Shown here one piece after another: positions 1-8,485 of a stretch of DNA of 22,798 bases. The notes below the pieces were generated by a model. It had not been told where the DNA came from, did no database searches, and saw nothing but the letters and a program-made list of their open reading frames with translations. Position numbers and translations under genes: made by a program. Source of the DNA: CAZWDO01 sp964632485 [NCBI: uncultured bacterium] (GTDB lineage Bacteria; JAGOEH01); the NCBI GenBank assembly GCA_964632485.1, contig CAZWDO010000025.1, positions 28,236-51,033 of the forward strand. The letters are read 5' to 3'. Every line of letters begins with the position of its first letter. Within the stretch, counting starts at the first letter, position 1.

Positions 1-1803
1 TATGCCCCGGGCGTTAATGTTATCGAACTGTTGGGCGATGAAGGTGAAGAGCTGTGCTCATCTTTTGAAATTCAACAAATTAATACACCGACCTACAGCC
101 GCAACACCAACCGCCAGGCCTTAGGGGAAGTTATTTATGACAGCCGCGATAATTTCATGATTGAATTGGCTGTAAATAATGGTATTTCCGCTTATAGCTT
201 CGAACGTATTGTCAGCGATCCGGCCGGTGATCCTGAACCGGAACTGAATCTGACCTCTCTTGATTTCGGTGAAGTTATTGTTTTCGAAGCCGAAGACCTT
301 CCAGTTATGTTGAATAACGCAAATGGCCGCGCGACTCTGGAAATTACATCGGTATCATTCGCTTCCGGCGATGAAACAGTTTTCTCCACGGATTTAGCTG
401 CCGCTTCTACGATCCTGGCAGGTGATTCCATCGAATTTACTATGTCGTTTACTCCCGAAGCCGCGATTGAATATGTGGATACCTTGCGAATTGTTACGAA
501 TGCCGGAACGCTGGAAATCGTGTTGATGGGTGAAGGCTATGAATATTGGCCTCTGGTATGGCGCATCCCGTCCGATACCTCCTGGTTTGGTATTGAACAT
601 CAGGTTCGTACCATTGCTTATAGCGCGTCATCCGGGCATCTCTATACCGTCAGCCGTCGCGGCGGCCAGTGGTTGAAAGCCATCGATCCCGCCACCGGTG
701 AAGTCGTTAAAGATTTAAATACCGATGGTACGATCGTTACCGGCGGAACCTATAATGTCAATATGTGCGCCGCTACCAGCGACGGCCAGATTTTCCTCGG
801 TAATTTAGCATTAGCGAACGGCGCCTATAAACTTTACAAATATGCTGATGAAGACGCAGTGCCTGTAAAGGTTTTTGATGCCGCTTTTGCTGACCGCGTA
901 GGTGATTGCCTTGGTGTCAGCGGTACCGGCAATGATGTCAACATTTACCTAACCGGTTCCGGCACGTCAAAGATTTTTGTGCTGACAACAATCGACGGCG
1001 CGGTGTTTACCGTAACTGATACGATTCCCTTGCCGGATGTTAGCGCCGCCCAATTCTCCGTCAGTCCGGTCGGCGATGATGCTGAATATCTGTTTATTCA
1101 GGGCGCTAACAAAATAGTTCGTTATATTGGCCGGGATGGTACTGTTTATGATGAATGGGATTTCTTAGCAGATTCGCTACCAAATAAGGGAAATTCGGTT
1201 CATTATTTTGAGGTTCCTCAAAGCGGTGGCGCTGTTCGTCGGTTCTTTGCTTCCTTCGGCAGCCCGGGATTTTTCCCTGGAACTCGCGTTGTTGAGCTTT
1301 TTGGTGAACCAGGGGCGCAGGCTTGGGATTCCAGTCATGTTTATGTTACAACGACTCCCGTTTTTTCTCAAAATTCAAACGCTAACGGCACTGGTCAGTG
1401 TGTGTATGTCCCTGGCTTGAATTATTTGGTTGAAGTTAGCACCAATAACGGTATTTCAGCGTATGATTTCAGCAATATCGCTGAAGATGCCGGTCTGGCC
1501 CTCAATAGAAATAATTCATTTGATGCCCAAACGTTGAATAAAGATTTTACGTTGGAACAAAACTATCCGAACCCCTTCAATCCGACGACTGATATCCGCT
1601 TCACCTTGCCGGAAGCCGGTTTTGTCCGTCTGAGTGTGTTCAATATGCTGGGTCAGGAAGTGGCTGTTCTTCAGAATGCTCAGATGAGCGCGGGTGTTCA
1701 TACGATTAAATTCGATGGCGCCACGCTGGGAAATGGTATCTATTTTTATCGTCTCAATGCCAATGGCAATCAGATGACTAAAAAAATGATGCTGATGAAA
1801 TAA
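1..1803 (+). CDS. Secreted T9SS-cargo protein with internal repeat, 5'-truncated
   Basis: The reading frame is open from base 1, so the true start lies outside the window. Visible parts, in order, are a partial repeat unit ending in NNGISAYSF (bases 7-210), an Ig-like segment resembling the ASPM/SPD-2/Hydin type with FTPEAAIEY and a terminal GEGY (about bases 240-545), and a region of about 240 residues rich in short beta-strand motifs such as LYTVSRRGG and AIDPATGEVV. That region resembles DUF4623/YVTN-like beta-propeller surface proteins. A second copy of the NNGISAY repeat follows (1276-1479), then a C-terminal T9SS sorting domain beginning at LEQNYPNPFNPTT and ending in KKMMLMK. The sorting domain directs export through the type IX system and cell-surface attachment or release. 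The specific function is unknown. The T9SS call is firm; the propeller assignment is tentative. Confidence 0.85.
   Translation, partial: YAPGVNVIELLGDEGEELCSSFEIQQINTPTYSRNTNRQALGEVIYDSRDNFMIELAVNNGISAYSFERIVSDPAGDPEPELNLTSLDFGEVIVFEAEDLPVMLNNANGRATLEITSVSFASGDETVFSTDLAAASTILAGDSIEFTMSFTPEAAIEYVDTLRIVTNAGTLEIVLMGEGYEYWPLVWRIPSDTSWFGIEHQVRTIAYSASSGHLYTVSRRGGQWLKAIDPATGEVVKDLNTDGTIVTGGTYNVNMCAATSDGQIFLGNLALANGAYKLYKYADEDAVPVKVFDAAFADRVGDCLGVSGTGNDVNIYLTGSGTSKIFVLTTIDGAVFTVTDTIPLPDVSAAQFSVSPVGDDAEYLFIQGANKIVRYIGRDGTVYDEWDFLADSLPNKGNSVHYFEVPQSGGAVRRFFASFGSPGFFPGTRVVELFGEPGAQAWDSSHVYVTTTPVFSQNSNANGTGQCVYVPGLNYLVEVSTNNGISAYDFSNIAEDAGLALNRNNSFDAQTLNKDFTLEQNYPNPFNPTTDIRFTLPEAGFVRLSVFNMLGQEVAVLQNAQMSAGVHTIKFDGATLGNGIYFYRLNANGNQMTKKMMLMK
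7..210 (+). repeat. Intragenic repeat copy 1 (protein level)
   Basis: This segment encodes PGVNVIELLGDEG and ends in AVNNGISAYSFERI. It matches the segment at 1276-1479 in order and spacing (PG-x2-V-[IV]-EL-x-G at the start, NNGISAY at the end). The similarity is at protein level and diverged, so it is an old duplication within one gene. Confidence 0.75.
1276..1479 (+). repeat. Intragenic repeat copy 2 (protein level)
   Basis: This is the second copy of the unit at 7-210, encoding PGTRVVELFGEPG and ending in STNNGISAYDFSNI. The offset between copies is 1269 bases (423 codons). The Ig-like and propeller-like segments lie between them, so the whole protein may be built from larger tandem modules. 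Confidence 0.75.
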
Positions 1804-1827
1804 TAATTTCTTTTTCTGATTGATACC

Positions 1828-1864
1828 AACGGGCAGTCCTGTAAAGGCTGCCCGTTTTTTTTTT
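1828..1864 (+). terminator. Rho-independent terminator after the first T9SS gene
   Basis: A 9-bp perfect stem AACGGGCAG (1828-1836) / CTGCCCGTT (1848-1856) with an 11-base loop runs directly into a T tract through 1864. It begins 25 bases after the stop codon. It separates the first gene from the promoter at 1888-1916. Confidence 0.9.
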
Positions 1865-1887
1865 GCCCTTCCCAGAGTAAAATTTAC

Positions 1888-1916
1888 TTGACTTTTTAGG
1901 TTGAATTCTCTATTAT
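1888..1916 (+). promoter_or_regulatory. Sigma-70-type promoter for the phosphodiester glycosidase gene
   Basis: TTGACT at 1888-1893 and TATTAT at 1911-1916 are separated by 17 bases. The site lies just after the preceding terminator and leaves a 5' leader of roughly 120 bases before the start codon at 2042. I see no strong hairpin in that leader. Confidence 0.65.
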
Positions 1917-2041
1917 AGAGGTGTTCAAATTTGTGATTTTCGCCCGTTGAGATCGGCAAATTTTCTGCGCTGAGGGTTTATTTCTCCGCGTTTTATCAAA
2001 TGGACTTATAAAGTGACGATATTACCGAGGGAGGTATGTTC

Positions 2042-4837
2042 ATGAAGAGTTGCGTTTTAATAATCGGATTACTGTTATCTTCAATATTGTCAGCCTGGGA
2101 ACTGGATACGACGCTGGTTATGCAAACCGGCCCCGGGGTCTGGTATTATGAGGTTGAGGAACCCAATATCCCATGGAAAATAAAATTCCTTAAAATCGAT
2201 TTGCGCGATTCTTTGACAAATGTAGAAACTGCCCTTTCGCGCGATCGAATTCCCGACGGCGCGCGCGAGACTACCAGCTCAATGGCGCGCCGCATTGACC
2301 GTCCCGGTCATAAGGTCGTGGGCGGCATTAACGGCGATTTCTTTAGTTATACTCCGGGTATGTCGATCGGATTGCAGGTCGCTAAAGGCGAAATCATCAA
2401 ATCCCACGGCGGATCCCACGGCATGAGCTTCGATTGGAATAACCGGCCAGTGATGAATAAACCCTATTACTCGGGAACAATCACCTGTAACGGGCAAGCC
2501 GGAACCCTCAATGGCGTCAATGTCCTGCGCGACGACATTGTACGCTGGTTTCCCGATTTAGTGGATAACCGCATGATTATCTACAATCATTTTAATAAAT
2601 ACAATAAAAATACCATTGATAATGAAGTGGAAATCGTCGCGTTGCCGCTAACCGCCTGGACCGTTAATGGCGACCCGGTCCCATGCCTGGCGCTCGACAA
2701 AGGGACGGGGCAGAACTTCCCCGTCACGGATAGTACGATTGTGATCGCCGGAATCGGCTCCGGAGCGAACTACCTTTCATCAGCAGTGATGCCGGGCGAT
2801 ACGCTCTATGTTCGAAACCGAATTTATGACGGTTATACCGGGATTTACGAACAGGATGATATCAAGGAGTTGATTGGCGGGTATCCCCGGTTTATTATCG
2901 ATGGCGAAGATTATGTGGAACAAGGATGGGCGGAAATGGGCGGTTCTTCGGCCATTCATAAGAATACGCGCGAACCATCCACGGCCATGGGATTTTCGGC
3001 TGACAGCAATTTCTTATATTTAGTAACCTGCGATGGACGCCAGACCGCCAGCGTCGGAATGACCATGCATGAACTGGCCGAATTTATGATCATGCTGGGC
3101 GCGCATTTTGCCCAAAATATGGATAGCGGCGGTTCCACCACCATTGTCGTCGGTGATTCGGTGATGAATTACCCTTCGGACGGACCCGGAGTGGAACGGA
3201 TTGTAGTGAATGCTTTTTTCGCCGTTTCCATTGCCCCGGAAACCGGATTGGATAAGGTCAGTATCTGGCCGAAACAAAGATGGATCCATGCCGATGATAC
3301 CCTTCAATTGAAAGTGTTCGGCAATGAATCATCCCACCATTTTATTCCGTTAGATTTTGCTCAATGCAATTTCAGTTGCCCCCCGGAACTCGGCGCTGTT
3401 GATGCCTCCGGTAAGCTGATCGGCAGCGGACAAGCTGCCTCCGACTATGTCGTGTTGGATTATAACGGATATCGTGATTCCTGCTATATCCAGAGCTGGA
3501 TAGTCGATTCCATTCAACTTTATCCTGAAAACACTCACGTCTTTCGCGATAGCAAACTAACGCTCTCCGCTTTTGGTTTTGGAATCAGCGGGGATTCCGT
3601 GGCTTTACCTGCTGGGGATTTAACCTTTAGCGCGCGAGGCGGTTTTGGTACGGTGGATGCCAATGGGGTCTTCACGGCGGGCGCTGAACCCGATAGCGGT
3701 TGGGTGGCTATTCAATATGGCTCCCTGAGCGATTCGGTTTTTTTAACGGTTACCTCCATCGGTCAAATTCAACTGCGCTTTGATCATATTGTTACTGACA
3801 CTATCACTTCTGTATTATTTCGTTTTGATACGTTCGACACCGATTCTATCGCGCGGACCCTCAATGCTGATCAATTCACCTGGACCAGTAGCCAACCGGC
3901 TGTTGGCGTCATCTCCACAAACGGGAATTTTACAGGATTGAGTGAAGGCCTTACCGAAATTGTGGTTTCCATGGCCGGAGCCGCCGATACTGCGTGGGTT
4001 ACCGTTGAAGTCGGGGAGGGAATTGTTCAACTCGATAATTTTGATACGGACACTACCTGGAATTATCTTCCTGAAAATCTGACAGTATTGAACCACGCGC
4101 TGGTTTCGGATAGTATCGCCGAAGGAACAGGCGCCGTAAAACTGGACTATCAGTTCACCTATCAAACCGGCAATACTTATTCAATTTATCTTGAAAGCGA
4201 TTTCCCGATTTATGGCGTTCCCGATTCGATTTTTATTGACGGCAAATCGGATGGGCAGCAGCATCGAATCTATTACTATGTTTCGGATGACAATGATGAA
4301 TGGTTTGAACTGAATAAAACCGATCGATTTGAAAATACTCAATATACCCCTATCAAAACCAATGCCGGTTCCCGCAAAACGGTTGAATCCGGCAGTGTCT
4401 TCAATTTTCCTGTCCGATTGCGCCAGATACGGATTCGCTTAGCGTGTTCAAATATTGCCAACCAGATTTACAGTGGAACATTATATCTCGATAATCTGCG
4501 CGTATCCTATCCGAAACGCATACCTGCCGCCATTTTGACCGGAAGGAATTTTGATTTGCCCGATCTGGATTGGCAGGGACTTTATCCCAATCCCTTCAAT
4601 GACCAGGTACGGTTGAGCTATACGTTGCGGCGGGCGGGCCATGTGCGGATTGAAGTGTTCAACCTGATAGGGGAGAAGATTTGCGCGCTGTTGGATGAAC
4701 GGCAACCCGTCGGCGCTTATCAGTACGAGTGGCAGGGATGCGATGGCGCGAATCAGCGCGTGGCCGGCGGCGTTTACTTTGTGGTTTTAAGTACTGAAAA
4801 TGGAAGTTTGATTAAAAAAGTCGTGTATTTGAAATAG
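2042..4837 (+). CDS. Secreted phosphodiester glycosidase (NAGPA family) with Ig-like domains and T9SS sorting domain
   Basis: Residue numbers are counted from the upstream ATG at 2036. The second ATG (2042) is preferred because GGGAGG lies 7 bases before it but only 1 base before the first. It gives a signal peptide MKSCVLIIGLLLSSILSA. Residues about 45-396 match the phosphodiester glycosidase / NAGPA fold: VVGGINGDFF, later LYLVTCDGRQ, and the hallmark QNMDSGGSTTIVV near 360-372. Known members hydrolyse sugar phosphodiesters. Residues about 405-660 hold Ig-like repeats, including a BIG2-type segment (GVISTNGNFTGLSEG). Residues about 662-825 look like a beta-sandwich carbohydrate-binding region. 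The last 85 residues, from LYPNPFNDQVRL to IKKVVYLK, form a T9SS sorting domain. The gene has its own promoter. The substrate is unknown; a surface glycan is plausible given the downstream polysaccharide locus. Confidence 0.88.
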   Translation: MKSCVLIIGLLLSSILSAWELDTTLVMQTGPGVWYYEVEEPNIPWKIKFLKIDLRDSLTNVETALSRDRIPDGARETTSSMARRIDRPGHKVVGGINGDFFSYTPGMSIGLQVAKGEIIKSHGGSHGMSFDWNNRPVMNKPYYSGTITCNGQAGTLNGVNVLRDDIVRWFPDLVDNRMIIYNHFNKYNKNTIDNEVEIVALPLTAWTVNGDPVPCLALDKGTGQNFPVTDSTIVIAGIGSGANYLSSAVMPGDTLYVRNRIYDGYTGIYEQDDIKELIGGYPRFIIDGEDYVEQGWAEMGGSSAIHKNTREPSTAMGFSADSNFLYLVTCDGRQTASVGMTMHELAEFMIMLGAHFAQNMDSGGSTTIVVGDSVMNYPSDGPGVERIVVNAFFAVSIAPETGLDKVSIWPKQRWIHADDTLQLKVFGNESSHHFIPLDFAQCNFSCPPELGAVDASGKLIGSGQAASDYVVLDYNGYRDSCYIQSWIVDSIQLYPENTHVFRDSKLTLSAFGFGISGDSVALPAGDLTFSARGGFGTVDANGVFTAGAEPDSGWVAIQYGSLSDSVFLTVTSIGQIQLRFDHIVTDTITSVLFRFDTFDTDSIARTLNADQFTWTSSQPAVGVISTNGNFTGLSEGLTEIVVSMAGAADTAWVTVEVGEGIVQLDNFDTDTTWNYLPENLTVLNHALVSDSIAEGTGAVKLDYQFTYQTGNTYSIYLESDFPIYGVPDSIFIDGKSDGQQHRIYYYVSDDNDEWFELNKTDRFENTQYTPIKTNAGSRKTVESGSVFNFPVRLRQIRIRLACSNIANQIYSGTLYLDNLRVSYPKRIPAAILTGRNFDLPDLDWQGLYPNPFNDQVRLSYTLRRAGHVRIEVFNLIGEKICALLDERQPVGAYQYEWQGCDGANQRVAGGVYFVVLSTENGSLIKKVVYLK

Positions 4838-5059
4838 TTTTAATAGTCAGAGTAAAACGGTGTCCACGGCTTTGCTACGGCATTGGTGTTTTAAACTTAT
4901 TGTGAATGTGTATGTTACCGGAACTGCGCCGAAAGAGCAATTCTATAGTTTGTTCGTTAAAAAATAGGTTTCAGTCCAGTTGATAGTAGATACGGAAATA
5001 GAAAGTGTCATCAATTCCGGAATCCGGAGAGACGACTCTGATTTTAAGAAAGGAACGTG

Positions 5060-7003
5060 ATGGAAATATTTTGGGCGCGGGTCGCAGCGGCATCGCCCCG
5101 TGTAACAGTGGCCGCCGTTGATAAGAATGTTGATGAATTAGTGAAAATGGCCTGTAACGTGTATGCGCAAGGCGCGCAATGGCTGGTTTTCCCAGAGCTG
5201 TGTTTGACGGGTTATACCTGCGGCGATCTTTTTTTGCAGGAGGAATTGCTCCAGGCTGCCTGGCAGGGCCTGTTAAAATATGTTCAAGCTAGTACAGAAT
5301 TTCCCAACATGGTTACCGCGCTGGGCTTGCCGGTCCAGTATTACGGTCCCGTTTACAACTGCGCGGCGGTATGTCAGAACGGCAAGTTGCTGGGCCTGGT
5401 ACCCAAACAGTATTTACCCAATTATGGCGAGTTTTATGAAAAGCGCTGGTTTTCTTCGGGCAAGGATTTCCGCGGAAAATATATTAACTATGAAGATGAG
5501 CAGATTCCGTTTGGCATTGATTTGGTCTTTCAGAGTGACCGCCATCGGGATTGGATGGTGGGTATCGAGCTTTGCGAGGATTTATGGGCGCCGTTACCTC
5601 CCTCGGCCCAACTGGGTTTAGCCGGAGCGCTGATGATTGCCAATCTATCTGCCAGCAACGAAGTCGTCGGCAAGGATGCCTATCGCCGGCAATTGGTTGC
5701 CCAACAATCAGGGCGTTGCCTGTGCGCCTATGTCTATGCGTCGGCGGGCGTGCACGAATCAACAACCGACACGGTATTCAGCGGCCAGTGCCTGATTGCC
5801 GAAAATGGCGCGATTACGTCCGAGAATGAGCCTTTTCAGCGGGGAAATCAATGGATCATAAAAGATGTGGTTTTAGAAGATATGCTTTATGACCGGCGGC
5901 GGCTGACGACCTGGCGCGACGCCTTGATCGATGTGCGCATGCCCTGCCGCTATATTCCCTTTCACAGTGAATCCCTGCGAGCTCCCTTCAAACATCGGGT
6001 CGATCCCCATCCGTTTGTTCCCGGGAGCGATAAAGACCGCGAGCAACGCTGCCACGATATTTTTTCCATGCAAGCTACAGCATTGGCCAAACGTTTGGAA
6101 CATATTCAGGTTCAACATGCCCTGTTGGGCATCTCGGGAGGACTTGATTCAACTCTGTCCCTGCTGGTGACTGTTAGGGCCTTTGAGCTTTTAAAATGGC
6201 CATTAAAACGTATTATCGGCGTGACGATGCCGGGATATGGCACCAGTGATCGTACCCTCCAAAATTCGCTCAAGCTGATGAAAGCTCTGAAAATCACCCG
6301 TCTTGAGATACCCATTACTGCCGCTTGCGATCAACATTTTCAGGATATCGGCCATCCTGTGGACCAACACGATACAGTTTTTGAAAACGCCCAGGCGCGG
6401 GAACGGACCCAAATTTTGATGGATTTAGCCAATCAGCGCAACGGACTGGTCGTAGGCACCGGTGATTTGTCGGAACTGGCCCTGGGTTGGTGCACGTATA
6501 GCGGCGACCAGATTTCTATGTATAATGTCAACTGTGGCGTACCTAAAACCCTGGTCCGGTACTTAGTGGACTGGGTGGCGCTTCATCATGCGTCCCGCGC
6601 CGCCCGCATGGCGCTGGAGGATATTTTAGACACCCCTATCAGTCCCGAGTTACTGCCGTTGAATGAAGCCGGGGAAATCAGCCAATCAACGGAAGCGATC
6701 ATTGGCCCCTATGAACTGCATGATTTCTTTCTGTATTATATGCTGCGTTATGGCCGGAGACCCTATAAGATTGCCTGGTTGGCAAACCAGGCGTTTGCCG
6801 GGAAATATGAACGGATTGAAATTTTAAACTGGCTGCGGGTTTTCTATGAACGTTTTTTCCGCCATCAATTCAAACGCACTTGCATGCCCGACGGCCCCAA
6901 GATCGGCTCGGTCAGCCTCTCGCCGCGGGGCGACTGGCGCATGCCCAGTGATGCCGACGGCGACGAATGGCTGCGCCAGGTTGATGAAATGATCTCTGCA
7001 TAA
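5060..7003 (+). CDS. nadE: Glutamine-dependent NAD(+) synthetase
   Basis: It converts deamido-NAD+ to NAD+ using ATP and ammonia released from glutamine, in the cytoplasm. The N-terminal nitrilase-type amidase domain has the full Glu-Lys-Cys triad: Glu46 in VFPELCLTGY, Lys116 in LVPKQYLPN, and Cys172 in IELCEDLWAP. The C-terminal synthetase domain has the ATP-binding loop GISGGLDST (about 357-365), then VVGTGDLSELALGWCTYSGD and NVNCGVPKTLV. At 647 residues it fits the large bacterial two-domain class. ATG at 5060 is preferred over GTG at 5057 because of spacing from AAAGGA. The stop codon overlaps the next start by one base (TAATG), so this housekeeping gene is probably translationally coupled to the flippase. 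The 222-base gap before it shows no convincing promoter or terminator. Confidence 0.96.
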   Translation: MEIFWARVAAASPRVTVAAVDKNVDELVKMACNVYAQGAQWLVFPELCLTGYTCGDLFLQEELLQAAWQGLLKYVQASTEFPNMVTALGLPVQYYGPVYNCAAVCQNGKLLGLVPKQYLPNYGEFYEKRWFSSGKDFRGKYINYEDEQIPFGIDLVFQSDRHRDWMVGIELCEDLWAPLPPSAQLGLAGALMIANLSASNEVVGKDAYRRQLVAQQSGRCLCAYVYASAGVHESTTDTVFSGQCLIAENGAITSENEPFQRGNQWIIKDVVLEDMLYDRRRLTTWRDALIDVRMPCRYIPFHSESLRAPFKHRVDPHPFVPGSDKDREQRCHDIFSMQATALAKRLEHIQVQHALLGISGGLDSTLSLLVTVRAFELLKWPLKRIIGVTMPGYGTSDRTLQNSLKLMKALKITRLEIPITAACDQHFQDIGHPVDQHDTVFENAQARERTQILMDLANQRNGLVVGTGDLSELALGWCTYSGDQISMYNVNCGVPKTLVRYLVDWVALHHASRAARMALEDILDTPISPELLPLNEAGEISQSTEAIIGPYELHDFFLYYMLRYGRRPYKIAWLANQAFAGKYERIEILNWLRVFYERFFRHQFKRTCMPDGPKIGSVSLSPRGDWRMPSDADGDEWLRQVDEMISA

Positions 7004-8307
7004 TGTTGAAAAAACTGATCGGCACATTTGGGCTGAGGATTATTTCTTCCATTTCTACCTTATTTTTATTAATTCTTGTAACACAGAATTTAGGAGCTAA
7101 CGGCGCTGGCTCTGTGAGTTTGATAACCAGCGCGATTGCTATTATTATCCTATTAAACGGGTTTGTGGGTGGTTCAGCATTAGTGTATCTTCTTCCACGA
7201 AACAAGAACCGTAATTTTCTCCGGGCAACACTGATTATTACTTATACCTGGGCGATTTTAGTCAGCATTATTTCCACCATAGCCTTTACCTTTTTTCATT
7301 TTATTGATGGAGCCTGGGTTCAACATGTATTAATTCTTGCTTTTATCGGATCGCTTTCTACTTGTCAAGCCATGATTCTATTGGCTTTTGAATATGTGAT
7401 GGCATGTAATATAACCTTGTTACTCCAGGTTTTTGTGAATTTTTTAATGTTTGGATTTGTCTGCCAGGTATGGGAAGGTGTAAATTTAACTCATTATCTG
7501 ATAAGTATTTATTTGGCATACGGCTGCGCTTATGGTTTTTCCTGGATTTTTCTTGTCAGAATTTGGCGGGGTTTGAGTTGGAGCGATCATTCTAATTTTC
7601 GCTTAATTGTCCGTCAAATAACCGCTTATGGTTTTTTAAGCCAGGCTGGCACTACATTGCAATTTATAAATTATCGGGTTGGCTTGTTTATTCTAAATTA
7701 TTATCTGACCCGGGAAATGGTAGGTATTTACCATGTGGGTTTGCGTTTGACTGAAGCTGTATGGATGGTCCCGGGAAGTATTGCCATTGTTTTGTACTCA
7801 CGCATTGCTAATTTGGGAGATGGAAAGGAAGCAATCGATTTGACAATAAAATTAGCAAAATTTGGCCTTTTTATTGTTACCATGTTGATGGTAATATTGA
7901 TTTTATTACCTCAGGCCGTTATTGTCGGTATTTTTGGCCGAGAGTTTCCTCAAGTTAAATTGGTAATAATTGCGCTGGCGCCGGGAATTATCAGCCTGGG
8001 TTTTGCATCGATCCTTGCGCATTATTTTGCTGGAATCGGTCATTATGGAATTAATGTTCTCAGCAGTGTTATTGCTTTTTTCATTACTATTGTCGGAAAT
8101 TTAATTTTTGTACCCTATTTTGGTATGCTAGCAGCGGCATGGGTTTCCGGTGTCGCTTATTTACTCCAAGCTATTTTTTTAACATTTATTTTTTTTAAAA
8201 ATCAAAATGTCCATTGGCGGAACTTTTTGATTAATGAAATGGATATCAAATATTTTCGAGAATTACTGTTTAAAATTACGCCCTTAGGGTTTAAAAAGCT
8301 GGGTTGA
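7003..8307 (+). CDS. Polysaccharide flippase (Wzx-like, MATE/MVF superfamily)
   Basis: This 434-residue protein is almost entirely hydrophobic, with about 12 to 14 predicted membrane segments and short charged loops (for example PRNKNRNFLR). The N terminus, with NLGANGAGSVSLI and GFVGGSALVYLLPR, is typical of the polysaccharide biosynthesis / oligosaccharide flippase families. These move undecaprenyl-diphosphate-linked repeat units across the inner membrane. It overlaps nadE by one base and is followed by export, chain-length and polymerase genes, which supports a Wzx/Wzy pathway. The DNA is visibly more AT-rich than nadE. No close subfamily can be named by eye. Confidence 0.88.
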   Translation: MLKKLIGTFGLRIISSISTLFLLILVTQNLGANGAGSVSLITSAIAIIILLNGFVGGSALVYLLPRNKNRNFLRATLIITYTWAILVSIISTIAFTFFHFIDGAWVQHVLILAFIGSLSTCQAMILLAFEYVMACNITLLLQVFVNFLMFGFVCQVWEGVNLTHYLISIYLAYGCAYGFSWIFLVRIWRGLSWSDHSNFRLIVRQITAYGFLSQAGTTLQFINYRVGLFILNYYLTREMVGIYHVGLRLTEAVWMVPGSIAIVLYSRIANLGDGKEAIDLTIKLAKFGLFIVTMLMVILILLPQAVIVGIFGREFPQVKLVIIALAPGIISLGFASILAHYFAGIGHYGINVLSSVIAFFITIVGNLIFVPYFGMLAAAWVSGVAYLLQAIFLTFIFFKNQNVHWRNFLINEMDIKYFRELLFKITPLGFKKLG

Positions 8308-8376
8308 TATTCCCCCCAAAATGATTTTCAATTTCTATATATAAGCTTTTTACTAACAGGCGATTTTTAAAAAAAT

Positions 8377-8406
8377 TTGATTGCTTTTTAATTTGAATTT
8401 TATTAT
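8377..8406 (+). promoter_or_regulatory. Possible promoter for the export/polymerase operon
   Basis: TTGATT (8377-8382) and TATTAT (8401-8406) are spaced by 18 bases in the 178-base AT-rich gap between the flippase and the export protein. The -10 matches that of the promoter at 1888-1916. The surrounding AT richness makes chance matches likely. I see no clear terminator in this gap. Confidence 0.35.
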
Positions 8407-8485
8407 AATAAATATCACTGGGTAAAACGTTTGAAAGTAAACCTGGTAACGTCAGAAGGTTTTTATCGGATTTAGATAAGGAGGA

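Noticed and set aside
4838-5059. Promoter or hairpin before nadE, including the palindrome ATTCCGGAAT near 5014
   Set aside because: No -35/-10 pair with acceptable spacing was found, and the short palindrome alone does not support a site.
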